From positions 28,194-92,193 of IMG/VR virus record IMGVR_UViG_3300027754_004232: a stretch of DNA of 64,000 nucleotides; one strand, 5' to 3'. A model generated the notes under the pieces. The model had not been told where the DNA came from and ran no database searches. It saw only the letters and a list, made by a program, of their open reading frames with translations. Within the stretch, counting starts at the first letter, position 1. Each line of letters opens with the position of its first letter. Position numbers and translations under genes: made by a program. This DNA is from a virus. Positions 1-7,283 of this stretch are shown one piece after another.

Positions 1-2
1 CA

Positions 3-83
3 AGAAGAGAACAAAGTGTTTGTATTTCAGTTAGAGATAAAAGCGGTTTGTATTTAACAGACAATTTTGTTGTAACTCATAAT
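3..83 (+). other. C-terminal end of an intein (partial)
   Basis: The translated frame ends in LYLTDNFVVTHN followed by Thr. This is the typical intein block F/G: a hydrophobic strand, a short turn, then His-Asn and a Thr, Ser or Cys as first extein residue. Asn (81-83) would cyclise and Thr (84-86) would be the +1 nucleophile. The residues after the junction match those following the Walker A lysine of RecA, so the insertion lies between Lys and Thr of the nucleotide-binding loop. Whether the intein carries a homing endonuclease domain cannot be seen. Confidence 0.85.
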
Positions 84-944
84 ACGCTTACATCACTATC
101 TTTTGCTGCCCAATGTCAAAAACCAGAGAATGGTTCTAGACATGTGTACTATCTAAACATTGAGGGTAGATTAAAGCCTATGAATCTAAGGGGCATAGCT
201 GGCTTAGATTTGAATAAGATGACAATCTATAGATCTACTCAAGATAAGATTCTTACAGCAAAGGACTACCTAAATCTGGCCTTTAAAGCTATCAATACAC
301 ACCCAGGAAGTTTGATCATTATAGATAGTGTTTCTGCTCTATGTGATGAGAAGGAGATGGATCAAGGTATTGGCTATGAGAATAGAGGGGCTGGCAATAA
401 GCTTTTTGCTGGATTTTGTAGGCAAGCAGCAAATATAGTGCCTGTTCAAAACTGTATGGTTTGGGCAATTATGCATTTAACACAATCTCAAGGTATGTAT
501 GGTGGTTATACAGAAAAGGGTTCTAGAACATTGCAATACCAAGCAGATGTTCAAATGAGAGTAAAGTCTGATAAGCCTTGGACTGTTGGTGGGGAAGGAA
601 AAGACAAGCAGATTGGCCAGCAAGTACATTGGCTAATTGAATCTTGTTCTTTGGGATCGCCAGGAATGGAAGTAGATAGTTATATAAGATATGGTATTGG
701 AATAGATAATACATACGAGGCAATCAACTTAGGTTGTCAGCTTGGACTTATAAACAAAGCTGGTGCTTGGATGACATTAGATTTTATGGAAAGACATTTA
801 AAGCTATTAAAGGCTGAAGCTTGGGATGATGCCACTATAAAATTAGTTAAAACTCAAGGGGCAGAAAAAATGTATAAATTATTGTTGGAAAATCCTAAGT
901 GGATTGCTGCATTAGAAAAAGAAATTAAGGCTATTATATCGTGA
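3..944 (+). CDS. RecA/UvsX-family recombinase, C-terminal extein, with intein tail (5' partial)
   Basis: This is a RecA-like strand-exchange ATPase for phage recombination and replication restart. The reading frame is open from the window edge. Codons 3-83 are the end of an intein and the extein resumes at Thr (84-86) with TLTSLSFAAQ, which matches the residues after the Walker A GK in RecA. Downstream are a Glu-containing strand (YLNIEGR), Walker B (LIIIDSVSAL at about 312-341), a loop with QGIGYENRGAG, and a strand ending in MHLTQS equivalent to the RecA motif that ends in NQ. The N-terminal extein and most of the intein lie outside the window. A TTG at 48 could be misread as a start but falls inside the intein tail. 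The stop overlaps the GTG of the next gene. RecA-superfamily membership is confident; RecA versus UvsX cannot be settled here. Confidence 0.88.
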   Translation, partial: RREQSVCISVRDKSGLYLTDNFVVTHNTLTSLSFAAQCQKPENGSRHVYYLNIEGRLKPMNLRGIAGLDLNKMTIYRSTQDKILTAKDYLNLAFKAINTHPGSLIIIDSVSALCDEKEMDQGIGYENRGAGNKLFAGFCRQAANIVPVQNCMVWAIMHLTQSQGMYGGYTEKGSRTLQYQADVQMRVKSDKPWTVGGEGKDKQIGQQVHWLIESCSLGSPGMEVDSYIRYGIGIDNTYEAINLGCQLGLINKAGAWMTLDFMERHLKLLKAEAWDDATIKLVKTQGAEKMYKLLLENPKWIAALEKEIKAIIS

Positions 945-1339
945 AAGTAATAGGACTTGATGGTAAAACTTACTCTTGGACTTCTGGTAATGTTCCAGAT
1001 CATGATGATTCTAAACCTAGATCTTCATTGCATTTATTAGCTAGATCTATACTTAAAGCAATGTATCCAATGGACAGAATCTTAGAAGAAGCAACTTTGC
1101 CGGGTTCTGGAGGTTTAGCAGCAGATTTTTGGTTGCCATTGAGAAAAACAATAATTGAAGTTCATGGAGAACAACACTACAAATTTATACCGTTTTTTCA
1201 TAATACGATGTTAAACTTTTATCATTCCAAAAAAAATGATAAGAATAAAATAGAGTGGTGTGAAAAAAATAACATTTACCTTATAGAGTTACCATTCAAT
1301 GAATCAGAACAACAATGGCGAAAAAGAATTGAAGGTTAG
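941..1339 (+). CDS. small DUF559/Vsr-like nuclease-fold protein
   Basis: A 132-residue protein starting at a GTG that overlaps the recombinase stop (GTGA). The centre contains AADFWLPLRKTIIEVHGEQHY, an Asp on one strand followed by a strand ending in Glu-x-His, with a later strand IYLIELPF. This is the core pattern of DUF559/Vsr-type PD-(D/E)XK nucleases. The N-terminal third has no recognised motif. Position directly behind a recombinase suggests a recombination or repair nuclease. An alternative is a homing-type endonuclease associated with the intein-bearing gene, since EDxHD endonucleases of this fold occur in recA-like genes of some phages. Fold moderately likely, role unknown. Confidence 0.55.
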   Translation: MKVIGLDGKTYSWTSGNVPDHDDSKPRSSLHLLARSILKAMYPMDRILEEATLPGSGGLAADFWLPLRKTIIEVHGEQHYKFIPFFHNTMLNFYHSKKNDKNKIEWCEKNNIYLIELPFNESEQQWRKRIEG

Positions 1340-1811
1340 TGAAGAGGAAAAATTTGATTCTCTTTTAGATAGCTATGAAAATTCAATAGGGTTATCCTCA
1401 ATCCCTAAAGATTTAGAATTTACTTGTATAAAATACTTATATCTTTCTCAAGAAGAATTAAAAAAAATGTCTTCTGAAGATTGTGCAGAAGCGTGTGTTC
1501 TATTAAATAGTTTTTCTTTTCACTTATCTAGAGTGCTTAACAGAGAAAAAGCAAAATTAAGATGGTGCAACGAGAAGATTCTAAAGGCTATTTCTTCTAA
1601 GCTTACAGACTATAGATACTTTTCTCCAGATGAAAGAATGGCATTATCAGTCAAAGATGATGACTATGCACAAAAAGTAAAAATGCTTGCAGTAAAGATA
1701 CAAGCAAGGATAGACAGGACAGAATATTTACCTATAAGAGTAGAGAAGGTTTCTGATACATTTTCTAATCTTTCTTATAACAAAAGGAAAAACAATGAGC
1801 GTAATATCTAA
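1299..1811 (+). CDS. hypothetical helical protein
   Basis: A 170-residue, charged and largely alpha-helical-looking protein with no family recognised. The ATG at 1299 gives a 41-base overlap with the preceding nuclease-like gene. No other in-frame ATG or GTG appears soon after, so this start is kept with some doubt. The C-terminus is basic and Asn-rich and overlaps the next gene by 17 bases. Position between a recombinase and the replicative helicase suggests a replication or recombination accessory protein such as a mediator or loader, but no sequence motif supports that. Confidence 0.6.
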   Translation: MNQNNNGEKELKVSEEEKFDSLLDSYENSIGLSSIPKDLEFTCIKYLYLSQEELKKMSSEDCAEACVLLNSFSFHLSRVLNREKAKLRWCNEKILKAISSKLTDYRYFSPDERMALSVKDDDYAQKVKMLAVKIQARIDRTEYLPIRVEKVSDTFSNLSYNKRKNNERNI

Positions 1812-2280
1812 GTTAAAAGAAGCAATACTTAAAAATGATTGGGTATTAGTGGATGAGGTATTGCAAGATTTGGCTGGTGTTGTAGCACTTAACAATAAAA
1901 AAGAAAAAGTAGTTGAAGAAAAAAAACAGGTTCTTGTTGAAACAATTAAAAATGACGATATTGAATTGAATAAATTCATGGTGAATACGAATAATACTAC
2001 AGCAAAGACAAAAGAATCAGTTGCTAGGCCAGTATTTCAAAACAAATTTGTAGACGATCAAACTTTAGAGTGTTCTTTTATTGAAGAGCAATCTAAAGAG
2101 TTACAACCTAAGAAATACAGAAGGCCAGTAGATGAATCTTCTGGATTTCAAAGCGTTAATTGTACAAAATGTTCCAATTCTATGGAAATAACTTCAGAGG
2201 AATATGCTTTTAAATCTAGAGATAGTGAATCTTCTGGATTTATATGTGTTCCTTGCATGAAGAAAGCGGTGAGAAGATGA
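1795..2280 (+). CDS. hypothetical protein with C-terminal zinc ribbon
   Basis: A 161-residue protein. The N-terminal ~40 residues form a likely helical segment, the middle is low-complexity and charged, and the last ~40 residues hold two CxxC pairs (NCTKCSNSM and CVPCMKK) about 31 residues apart. They look like a treble-clef or zinc-ribbon metal site. The start has a good purine-rich site (AAAGGAAAAACAATG). The stop overlaps the helicase start as ATGA, which implies translational coupling. A helicase- or primase-partner role is inferred from position only. Confidence 0.62.
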   Translation: MSVISKLKEAILKNDWVLVDEVLQDLAGVVALNNKKEKVVEEKKQVLVETIKNDDIELNKFMVNTNNTTAKTKESVARPVFQNKFVDDQTLECSFIEEQSKELQPKKYRRPVDESSGFQSVNCTKCSNSMEITSEEYAFKSRDSESSGFICVPCMKKAVRR

Positions 2281-3737
2281 TAGATGTTGGTGCAGAAAGG
2301 GTAGTCTTAGCTGGACTTTTTCAGAAAGGCTATGACTGTTTTATTGAAGTTGCAGATATTATCGATGAAAACTGTTTTTCTAGTGATGACAATGCTGCTA
2401 TATTTAAATGTTTTTCAAAAATTATTACTGATAAGAGTTCAAGAGTAGATATACCAACAGTTATTTCTACTGCCGAATCTTTAAACCTGTCACAGTTTTT
2501 TAAGACATCAGAACAAGCAAAGTATTTAAGATCGCTAACTAGTTTTCCAGTTGAGTTAGTTAATGCTAGAAAAAGTGCAGCAAAACTTAAGAAATTGAGC
2601 ATTGCAAAAAACCTATCTTTAAATCTAATCAATGGTGCAAACACACTTGAAAATATTACTGGTGATGAGCCTATAAGCCATATAATTTCTATTGCAGAAT
2701 CATGTGTTTTAGATGCAACATTTAAGATTTCAAATTCTGAAGATCCTAACCCAAAACTAATGAGCGATGGTATAGAAGAATATGTTGAGTATTTAGAGTC
2801 AAATCCAATTTCGCAATTGGGTATTTCCTCTGGATTCAAAGCATATGATATGGCTATTGGGGGTGGGTTTAGGCCAGGAACAGTCAATCTAATCGGTGCT
2901 AGAATGAAAACTGGCAAAAGCTTTTTTGCTGACAATGTAGGTATTAGCGTATCATCAAATAACATTCCAGTCTTAATGCTTGATACAGAAATGACAGAGA
3001 AAGATCATTGGCATAGAATATTAGCTTGTATATCTGGAGTCAAAATAGAAGAAATTGAAAGCGGATTGTTTTCAAAAGATACTTCAAAAAGAAACAACAT
3101 TAAAAAGGCTATTGAAAAAATCAAATTGATGCCATTTCAATACAAATCTATTGCAGGAAAAAGCTTTGATGAAGTTATAAGTATGGCTAGAAGATGGGTG
3201 ATTAAAGATGTTGGACTTGATGATTCTGGAAAAGCAAACCCATGTTTAATCATATATGACTATATAAAGTTGATGGATGATTCTGCTATTGGTAAAAATA
3301 TGGCAGAATATCAAGCACTTGGCTTTTTAATGACAAACCTACATAACTTCATGGTTCAATATAATGCTTCATGTTTAGCGTTTACTCAGCTAAATAGGGA
3401 TGGGATCAATCGTGAAGATACTGATGTAGCATCTGGTTCTGATAGAATACTTTGGCTTTGTTCAAACTTTTCAATCTACAAAAGGAAAAGTGAAGAGGAA
3501 ATGGCAGATGAAGGATTTTCACAAGACAAGATTAGATATAACTTGAAATTAGTTCCTGTTGTTGCAAGACATGGCAAAGGAATGGATCAGGGGGATTATA
3601 TAAATATAATTGCTAATTATGAATTTGGAAAAATAGAAGAAGGTCCAACTAGAAGTCAAATTTTTAAATCTCAGTCTACAAGGCAGAATAGTGGTTTTGT
3701 AGTGGAAGGATTACCAGATGAAATCGAAGTCAACTGA
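2277..3737 (+). CDS. DnaB-like replicative DNA helicase
   Basis: A 486-residue helicase of the DnaB/RecA-like SF4 type, the ring motor that unwinds the fork. Residues ~1-110 resemble the helical DnaB N-terminal domain (an ERVVLAGLF start, then a cysteine and the IFKCFSKI helix). The ATPase domain follows a GFKAYDMAIGGG entry motif, with Walker A GARMKTGKS at about residues 206-214 and Walker B LIIYDYIKL near 324. A Gln-containing sensor strand (AFTQLNRDG) and a late VARHGKG motif complete the fold. The ATG at 2277 is preferred over an upstream in-frame ATG because it gives the ATGA overlap. It overlaps the primase gene by 20 bases. Confidence 0.88.
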   Translation: MIDVGAERVVLAGLFQKGYDCFIEVADIIDENCFSSDDNAAIFKCFSKIITDKSSRVDIPTVISTAESLNLSQFFKTSEQAKYLRSLTSFPVELVNARKSAAKLKKLSIAKNLSLNLINGANTLENITGDEPISHIISIAESCVLDATFKISNSEDPNPKLMSDGIEEYVEYLESNPISQLGISSGFKAYDMAIGGGFRPGTVNLIGARMKTGKSFFADNVGISVSSNNIPVLMLDTEMTEKDHWHRILACISGVKIEEIESGLFSKDTSKRNNIKKAIEKIKLMPFQYKSIAGKSFDEVISMARRWVIKDVGLDDSGKANPCLIIYDYIKLMDDSAIGKNMAEYQALGFLMTNLHNFMVQYNASCLAFTQLNRDGINREDTDVASGSDRILWLCSNFSIYKRKSEEEMADEGFSQDKIRYNLKLVPVVARHGKGMDQGDYINIIANYEFGKIEEGPTRSQIFKSQSTRQNSGFVVEGLPDEIEVN

Positions 3738-4845
3738 ACTAAGTAAGAATGAATATTTAAATGCTGTAATATGCGAAAGAATAGAATTTCTTATGGATTA
3801 TTTTAATATTCAATATAAAACAGTTTCAGATTCAATAATTTGTGCTTGTCCAGTTCATGGTGGAGACAATAGAACAGCAGTAAATCTTTTTATGTCTGGA
3901 CACACAAGAGTTGGCAATTGGGTTTGTTATACACATCATTGCGAAAATACATTTATAAATACATCTATAGGATTTTTTCGTGGAGTAATGAGTAATAAAA
4001 AATATGGTTGGTCAAAAATTGGAGATAAAACAGTTAGTTTTTCAGATACAATTGCTTCTCTTTGCGGATTATTAAAATTGGATCTTTCTGACATAAAAGA
4101 TACTGTTAGTTCTCATGCTTTTGATAAACACGCACATTTATTTACTCCTTCTAAAAAAGGGAAAGAATTCTTATACACTAAAAAAGTTGTAAGAGAAAGA
4201 CTTGATATACCATCAAAATACTTTGTATCTAGAGGCTATTCTGCACATATATTAGATATGTATGACATTGGGGAATCAAAATCAGACAATAGATTCTTTA
4301 GGAAAAGAGCAGTAGTTCCAGTATATGATTCAGACAATAAAACAATTGTAGGTTTTACTGGAAGAACAATACTTGATAAATGCATTAAATGTAATGACTA
4401 TCATGAAAATGAAAGCTGTGATCCACAAAATGTTATTAGTAAATGGATTCACAATAAAGGATTCTCAAAAAAGAACTACCTTTATAATTTTGGCAATGCT
4501 AAAGATGAGATTAAAAAAACTGGAATAGTTATATTGGTCGAAGGTCCAGCAGATGTGTGGAAATTTGTCGAGAACGGAATACATAATGTTGTTGCTGTTT
4601 TTGGATCTTCGCTTACAGATACACAACAAGTTTTACTTGAATCATCTGGTGCTACTACATTAATATTGCTTTTTGACTCAGATAAAGCTGGCAATAATGC
4701 TTCTAATAAATTAAATTCATCTCTTTCCAGAATGTTTAAAATAATAATTCCATCTTTGCCAGATGGGATTAAAGACCCAGGCGATCTTAGCAGCGAGCAA
4801 ATAAATATGATAATTAAACCCTTGATTGAAAAGAACTCGTATTAA
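3718..4845 (+). CDS. DnaG-like DNA primase
   Basis: A 375-residue primase that would make RNA primers with the neighbouring helicase. The N-terminus has a zinc site: CPVHGG at about residues 44-49, then CYTHHC at about 70-75, a C-x4-C variant of the usual CHC2 arrangement. The central catalytic region includes RFFRKRAVVPVYD and GFTGR. TOPRIM motifs are VILVEGPADVW near residue 270 (catalytic Glu) and LLFDSDKAG near 317 (DxD). It is shorter than bacterial DnaG and lacks an obvious helicase-binding C-terminal domain, as is usual in phages. The stop TAA shares its last base with the ATG of the kinase gene. Confidence 0.88.
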   Translation: MKSKSTELSKNEYLNAVICERIEFLMDYFNIQYKTVSDSIICACPVHGGDNRTAVNLFMSGHTRVGNWVCYTHHCENTFINTSIGFFRGVMSNKKYGWSKIGDKTVSFSDTIASLCGLLKLDLSDIKDTVSSHAFDKHAHLFTPSKKGKEFLYTKKVVRERLDIPSKYFVSRGYSAHILDMYDIGESKSDNRFFRKRAVVPVYDSDNKTIVGFTGRTILDKCIKCNDYHENESCDPQNVISKWIHNKGFSKKNYLYNFGNAKDEIKKTGIVILVEGPADVWKFVENGIHNVVAVFGSSLTDTQQVLLESSGATTLILLFDSDKAGNNASNKLNSSLSRMFKIIIPSLPDGIKDPGDLSSEQINMIIKPLIEKNSY

Positions 4846-5498
4846 TGACAATTCAAAGACTAATAGGTTTTTCTGGAAGAAAAGGTTCTGGTAAGGATAC
4901 CTTGGCTGGATTTCTTTCATTTAATTCCGTTGATCTTTTTGGTTGTAATTCATGCATATTTTCTTTTGCTCAAACAATGAAATCATTAGCAATTAACTTT
5001 TTTGGATTAAAGCACAAACAGGTCTTCGGATCTTTAGAAGACAAAAACTCACTTACAAGTTATTTATGGGAAGACTTGCCTCATTATAGTGAAATAAAAT
5101 CTAGTCGTTTAAATCCACCAATAGGACAAATGACAGCTAGAGAATTTCTACAAGAGTTTGGAACTGGAATAGCCAGAAAAATGAATAAATCAATACATAT
5201 TAACGCTTGTTTTAATATGATAAGCAAAGAAAACTGCCCATTAAATTTTATTACTGATGCAAGGTTTGAAAATGAAATTGATAGCATTAAAGATGCTGGT
5301 GGCATAGTTATTAGGCTAACAAGAAGCACAGATAATGATAGCCACATAAGTGAAAACGAAATAGATAAATGTGCAAGCAAATTTGACATTATTTTAAATA
5401 ATGAAAATATGTCTAAAGAAGAACAGCAATTTGAACTTATCAGAAAACTAAAACAAATAAACTGGATTAAAAATGATCATAACTTATCTAAGGTCTAG
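4845..5498 (+). CDS. deoxynucleoside monophosphate kinase
   Basis: A 217-residue P-loop kinase with GFSGRKGSGKDTLAGFL at residues ~8-24, the signature of T4 gp1-like dNMP kinases. These phosphorylate dNMPs from host DNA breakdown to dNDPs. Later features that fit are MTAREFLQEFGT (substrate-binding region), FITDARFENEID (DARF motif near residue 140) and a C-terminal strand DIILNN. It is translationally coupled to the primase (TAATG) and overlaps the next gene by 26 bases. Its place among replication genes suits nucleotide supply. Confidence 0.85.
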   Translation: MTIQRLIGFSGRKGSGKDTLAGFLSFNSVDLFGCNSCIFSFAQTMKSLAINFFGLKHKQVFGSLEDKNSLTSYLWEDLPHYSEIKSSRLNPPIGQMTAREFLQEFGTGIARKMNKSIHINACFNMISKENCPLNFITDARFENEIDSIKDAGGIVIRLTRSTDNDSHISENEIDKCASKFDIILNNENMSKEEQQFELIRKLKQINWIKNDHNLSKV

Positions 5499-6504
5499 TT
5501 CTGTAAGTTCTTACGCATGGTGTCAACATAAGTACTGGCTAACTTACAACTTAGGCTTTCAAGATGATTCCAATAAAAAAGCGGAAAAGGGCAATGTTGT
5601 TCATAAAGCATTAGAATTGTTGGCAAATAAAAAGCTTTGCCTACAAAACGAAACATCTACATTTACAGATAGTGAATTAAAAGAAACTTTTTCCACAATA
5701 GATATTTCTCCAGAAAGTGCCATACTGTCTGCTTTTAATCATTATAAAAACAAAAGCATTCATGAGTGGGATGATAAGGATCTAAAGGAATGCTCTAAAT
5801 GGACTTGGGATACACTATTATTTAACAATGGTATGTTTTCACCTTTATCTAGAAAGATTGAGCAACCAGAGCAGTATTTTGATATAGAGATTGAAGAACC
5901 TTGGGCTAAATACGAATACTATTTAGATGATGGTACTGTTATGTCTGGAAATCTTAGAATTAAAGGAACAATGGACTTAATAACTAGAGTAGACAAAAAA
6001 ACAATAGAGTACATAGACTGGAAAACAGGAGAAAGAAAAAACTGGGCAACTGGAAAGGAAAAAAACTATGATGACTTTTATAAAGACTTTCAATTAAGAC
6101 TTTATCATTACGCATTAAACAAACTTTATCCAGATGAAGAAAATATAATTATTACTATTTTTTTTAATAAAGCTGGTGGTCCTTTTACATTGTGTTTTCA
6201 TAAAGAAGATATAAAAACAACAATTGAAATGATTAGGTATGAATTTGAAAAAATAAAGTCTTGTCATTTTCCATCGAGAATTATAGATTATGGTAAAGAT
6301 AGATGGAAATGTGAGAAGCTTTGTAGGTTTCATAAAGAAAAATATGAAGATACAGATATTTCTGTCTGTGACTTTATGAATAAAGAACTTATACAATTGG
6401 GCATGAATGTTGCGTATACTAAATATGCCAATAAAAAAACAGTTGTTTCTTATGGCGATGGTGGTGGTCAATCTAACAGGGAGAATAATGATGTCAAAAA
6501 GTAA
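5473..6504 (+). CDS. RecB/Cas4-like PD-(D/E)XK nuclease with Fe-S-type cysteines
   Basis: A 343-residue exonuclease-like protein. The N-terminus SSSVSSYAWCQHKYWL and GNVVHKALE are typical of the RecB/AddB/Cas4 nuclease family. The active site is IKGTMDLI (Asp) followed by TIEYIDWKTGE (Asp-x-Lys) near residues 163-186, then a Gln/Tyr motif FQLRLYHYAL. One Cys at residue 17 and three near the C-terminus (CEKLC at ~279-283 and Cys ~298) match the arrangement that binds a 4Fe-4S cluster in Cas4/AddB-type nucleases. The likely role is DNA end processing with the recombinase; there is no sign of a CRISPR locus. The start at 5473 overlaps the kinase gene. Confidence 0.82.
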   Translation: MIITYLRSSSVSSYAWCQHKYWLTYNLGFQDDSNKKAEKGNVVHKALELLANKKLCLQNETSTFTDSELKETFSTIDISPESAILSAFNHYKNKSIHEWDDKDLKECSKWTWDTLLFNNGMFSPLSRKIEQPEQYFDIEIEEPWAKYEYYLDDGTVMSGNLRIKGTMDLITRVDKKTIEYIDWKTGERKNWATGKEKNYDDFYKDFQLRLYHYALNKLYPDEENIIITIFFNKAGGPFTLCFHKEDIKTTIEMIRYEFEKIKSCHFPSRIIDYGKDRWKCEKLCRFHKEKYEDTDISVCDFMNKELIQLGMNVAYTKYANKKTVVSYGDGGGQSNRENNDVKK

Positions 6505-7255
6505 AAAGTGGATAGAAGCTATTTTTGAAAAATCAAAACAGACAACGACTTCTACAACATTTAGTCCAGAAAATTCTCCTACAGACCAAGATTATCCAAA
6601 TTATAATGAGGAAGGGGAATTAATTGTTTCAAAAGAACCAGAGTATCTTCCAAAGTACAATGGTGAGAAAGTTTTGGTCTTTAGAAAAGAATTGTTAACT
6701 GAAGACTTATCGTTTCAAGGAATGCTAACTGGAGAAAAAGCTTCTAGCATTAAAAATAAGATCCTTGCTCCAGAAAATTTATTTTATATAGACAGAGATA
6801 TTGCAGAAAATAACCAGAATTATAAACAAGTAATTCCTTATTGTATTTTTACAAAAAATGATCAATTGTTTATGTATCAAAGATCAAAGCATGGTTCTGA
6901 AAATAGGCTTCATGATCTATGGTCTGTTGGCGTTGGTGGACATGTTAATCCTTGCGATGGGAACAACATTGAAACAATAGGCAATGCTTGCAAAAGAGAA
7001 ATAGAAGAAGAAGTTCAGTTTTCAGATCCTCATTCTGTAAGATTGGTTGGTGTTATAAATGACGATTCGTCTACAGTTAATGCTGTTCATTTTGGTGTTG
7101 TTTTTCATGTTCATTTAAAAGATGGAACTTCGCTTAATCCAATTGATAAAGCTCTTGCAAATGGCGAATTTAGACACACAAAAACAACAGTAATATCAGA
7201 TATAAACTGGGAAGATTGGTCAGTGCATGTAATTAGGAACTACTTAAGAAATTAA
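6491..7255 (+). CDS. Nudix hydrolase
   Basis: A protein of about 254 residues. A Nudix domain starts near residue 110 (VIPYCIFTKN), and the Nudix box runs from about residue 149: a GGHVNP turn, then a Glu and KREIEEEVQF, matching G-x5-E-x7-RE-x2-EE with one or two extra loop residues. Nudix enzymes cleave nucleoside diphosphates linked to another group; the substrate is not predictable here. The first ~100 residues are unusual, with a Ser/Thr-rich stretch followed by a YLPKYNGEKVLVFRKE segment. The ATG at 6491 is chosen for the spacing from GGGAG; ATG 6488 is possible. It overlaps the previous gene slightly. Confidence 0.8.
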   Translation: MSKSKKWIEAIFEKSKQTTTSTTFSPENSPTDQDYPNYNEEGELIVSKEPEYLPKYNGEKVLVFRKELLTEDLSFQGMLTGEKASSIKNKILAPENLFYIDRDIAENNQNYKQVIPYCIFTKNDQLFMYQRSKHGSENRLHDLWSVGVGGHVNPCDGNNIETIGNACKREIEEEVQFSDPHSVRLVGVINDDSSTVNAVHFGVVFHVHLKDGTSLNPIDKALANGEFRHTKTTVISDINWEDWSVHVIRNYLRN

Positions 7256-7283
7256 TTAATTGAAAAAAATTTAAGGATTGAAC

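Noticed and set aside
48-50. TTG as start of the recombinase gene
   Set aside because: The frame is open to the window edge and the TTG codon lies within the intein tail, so translation does not begin there.
2330-2965. 211-codon - strand frame opposite the helicase
   Set aside because: No motifs, antisense to a well-supported helicase and against the direction of all neighbours.
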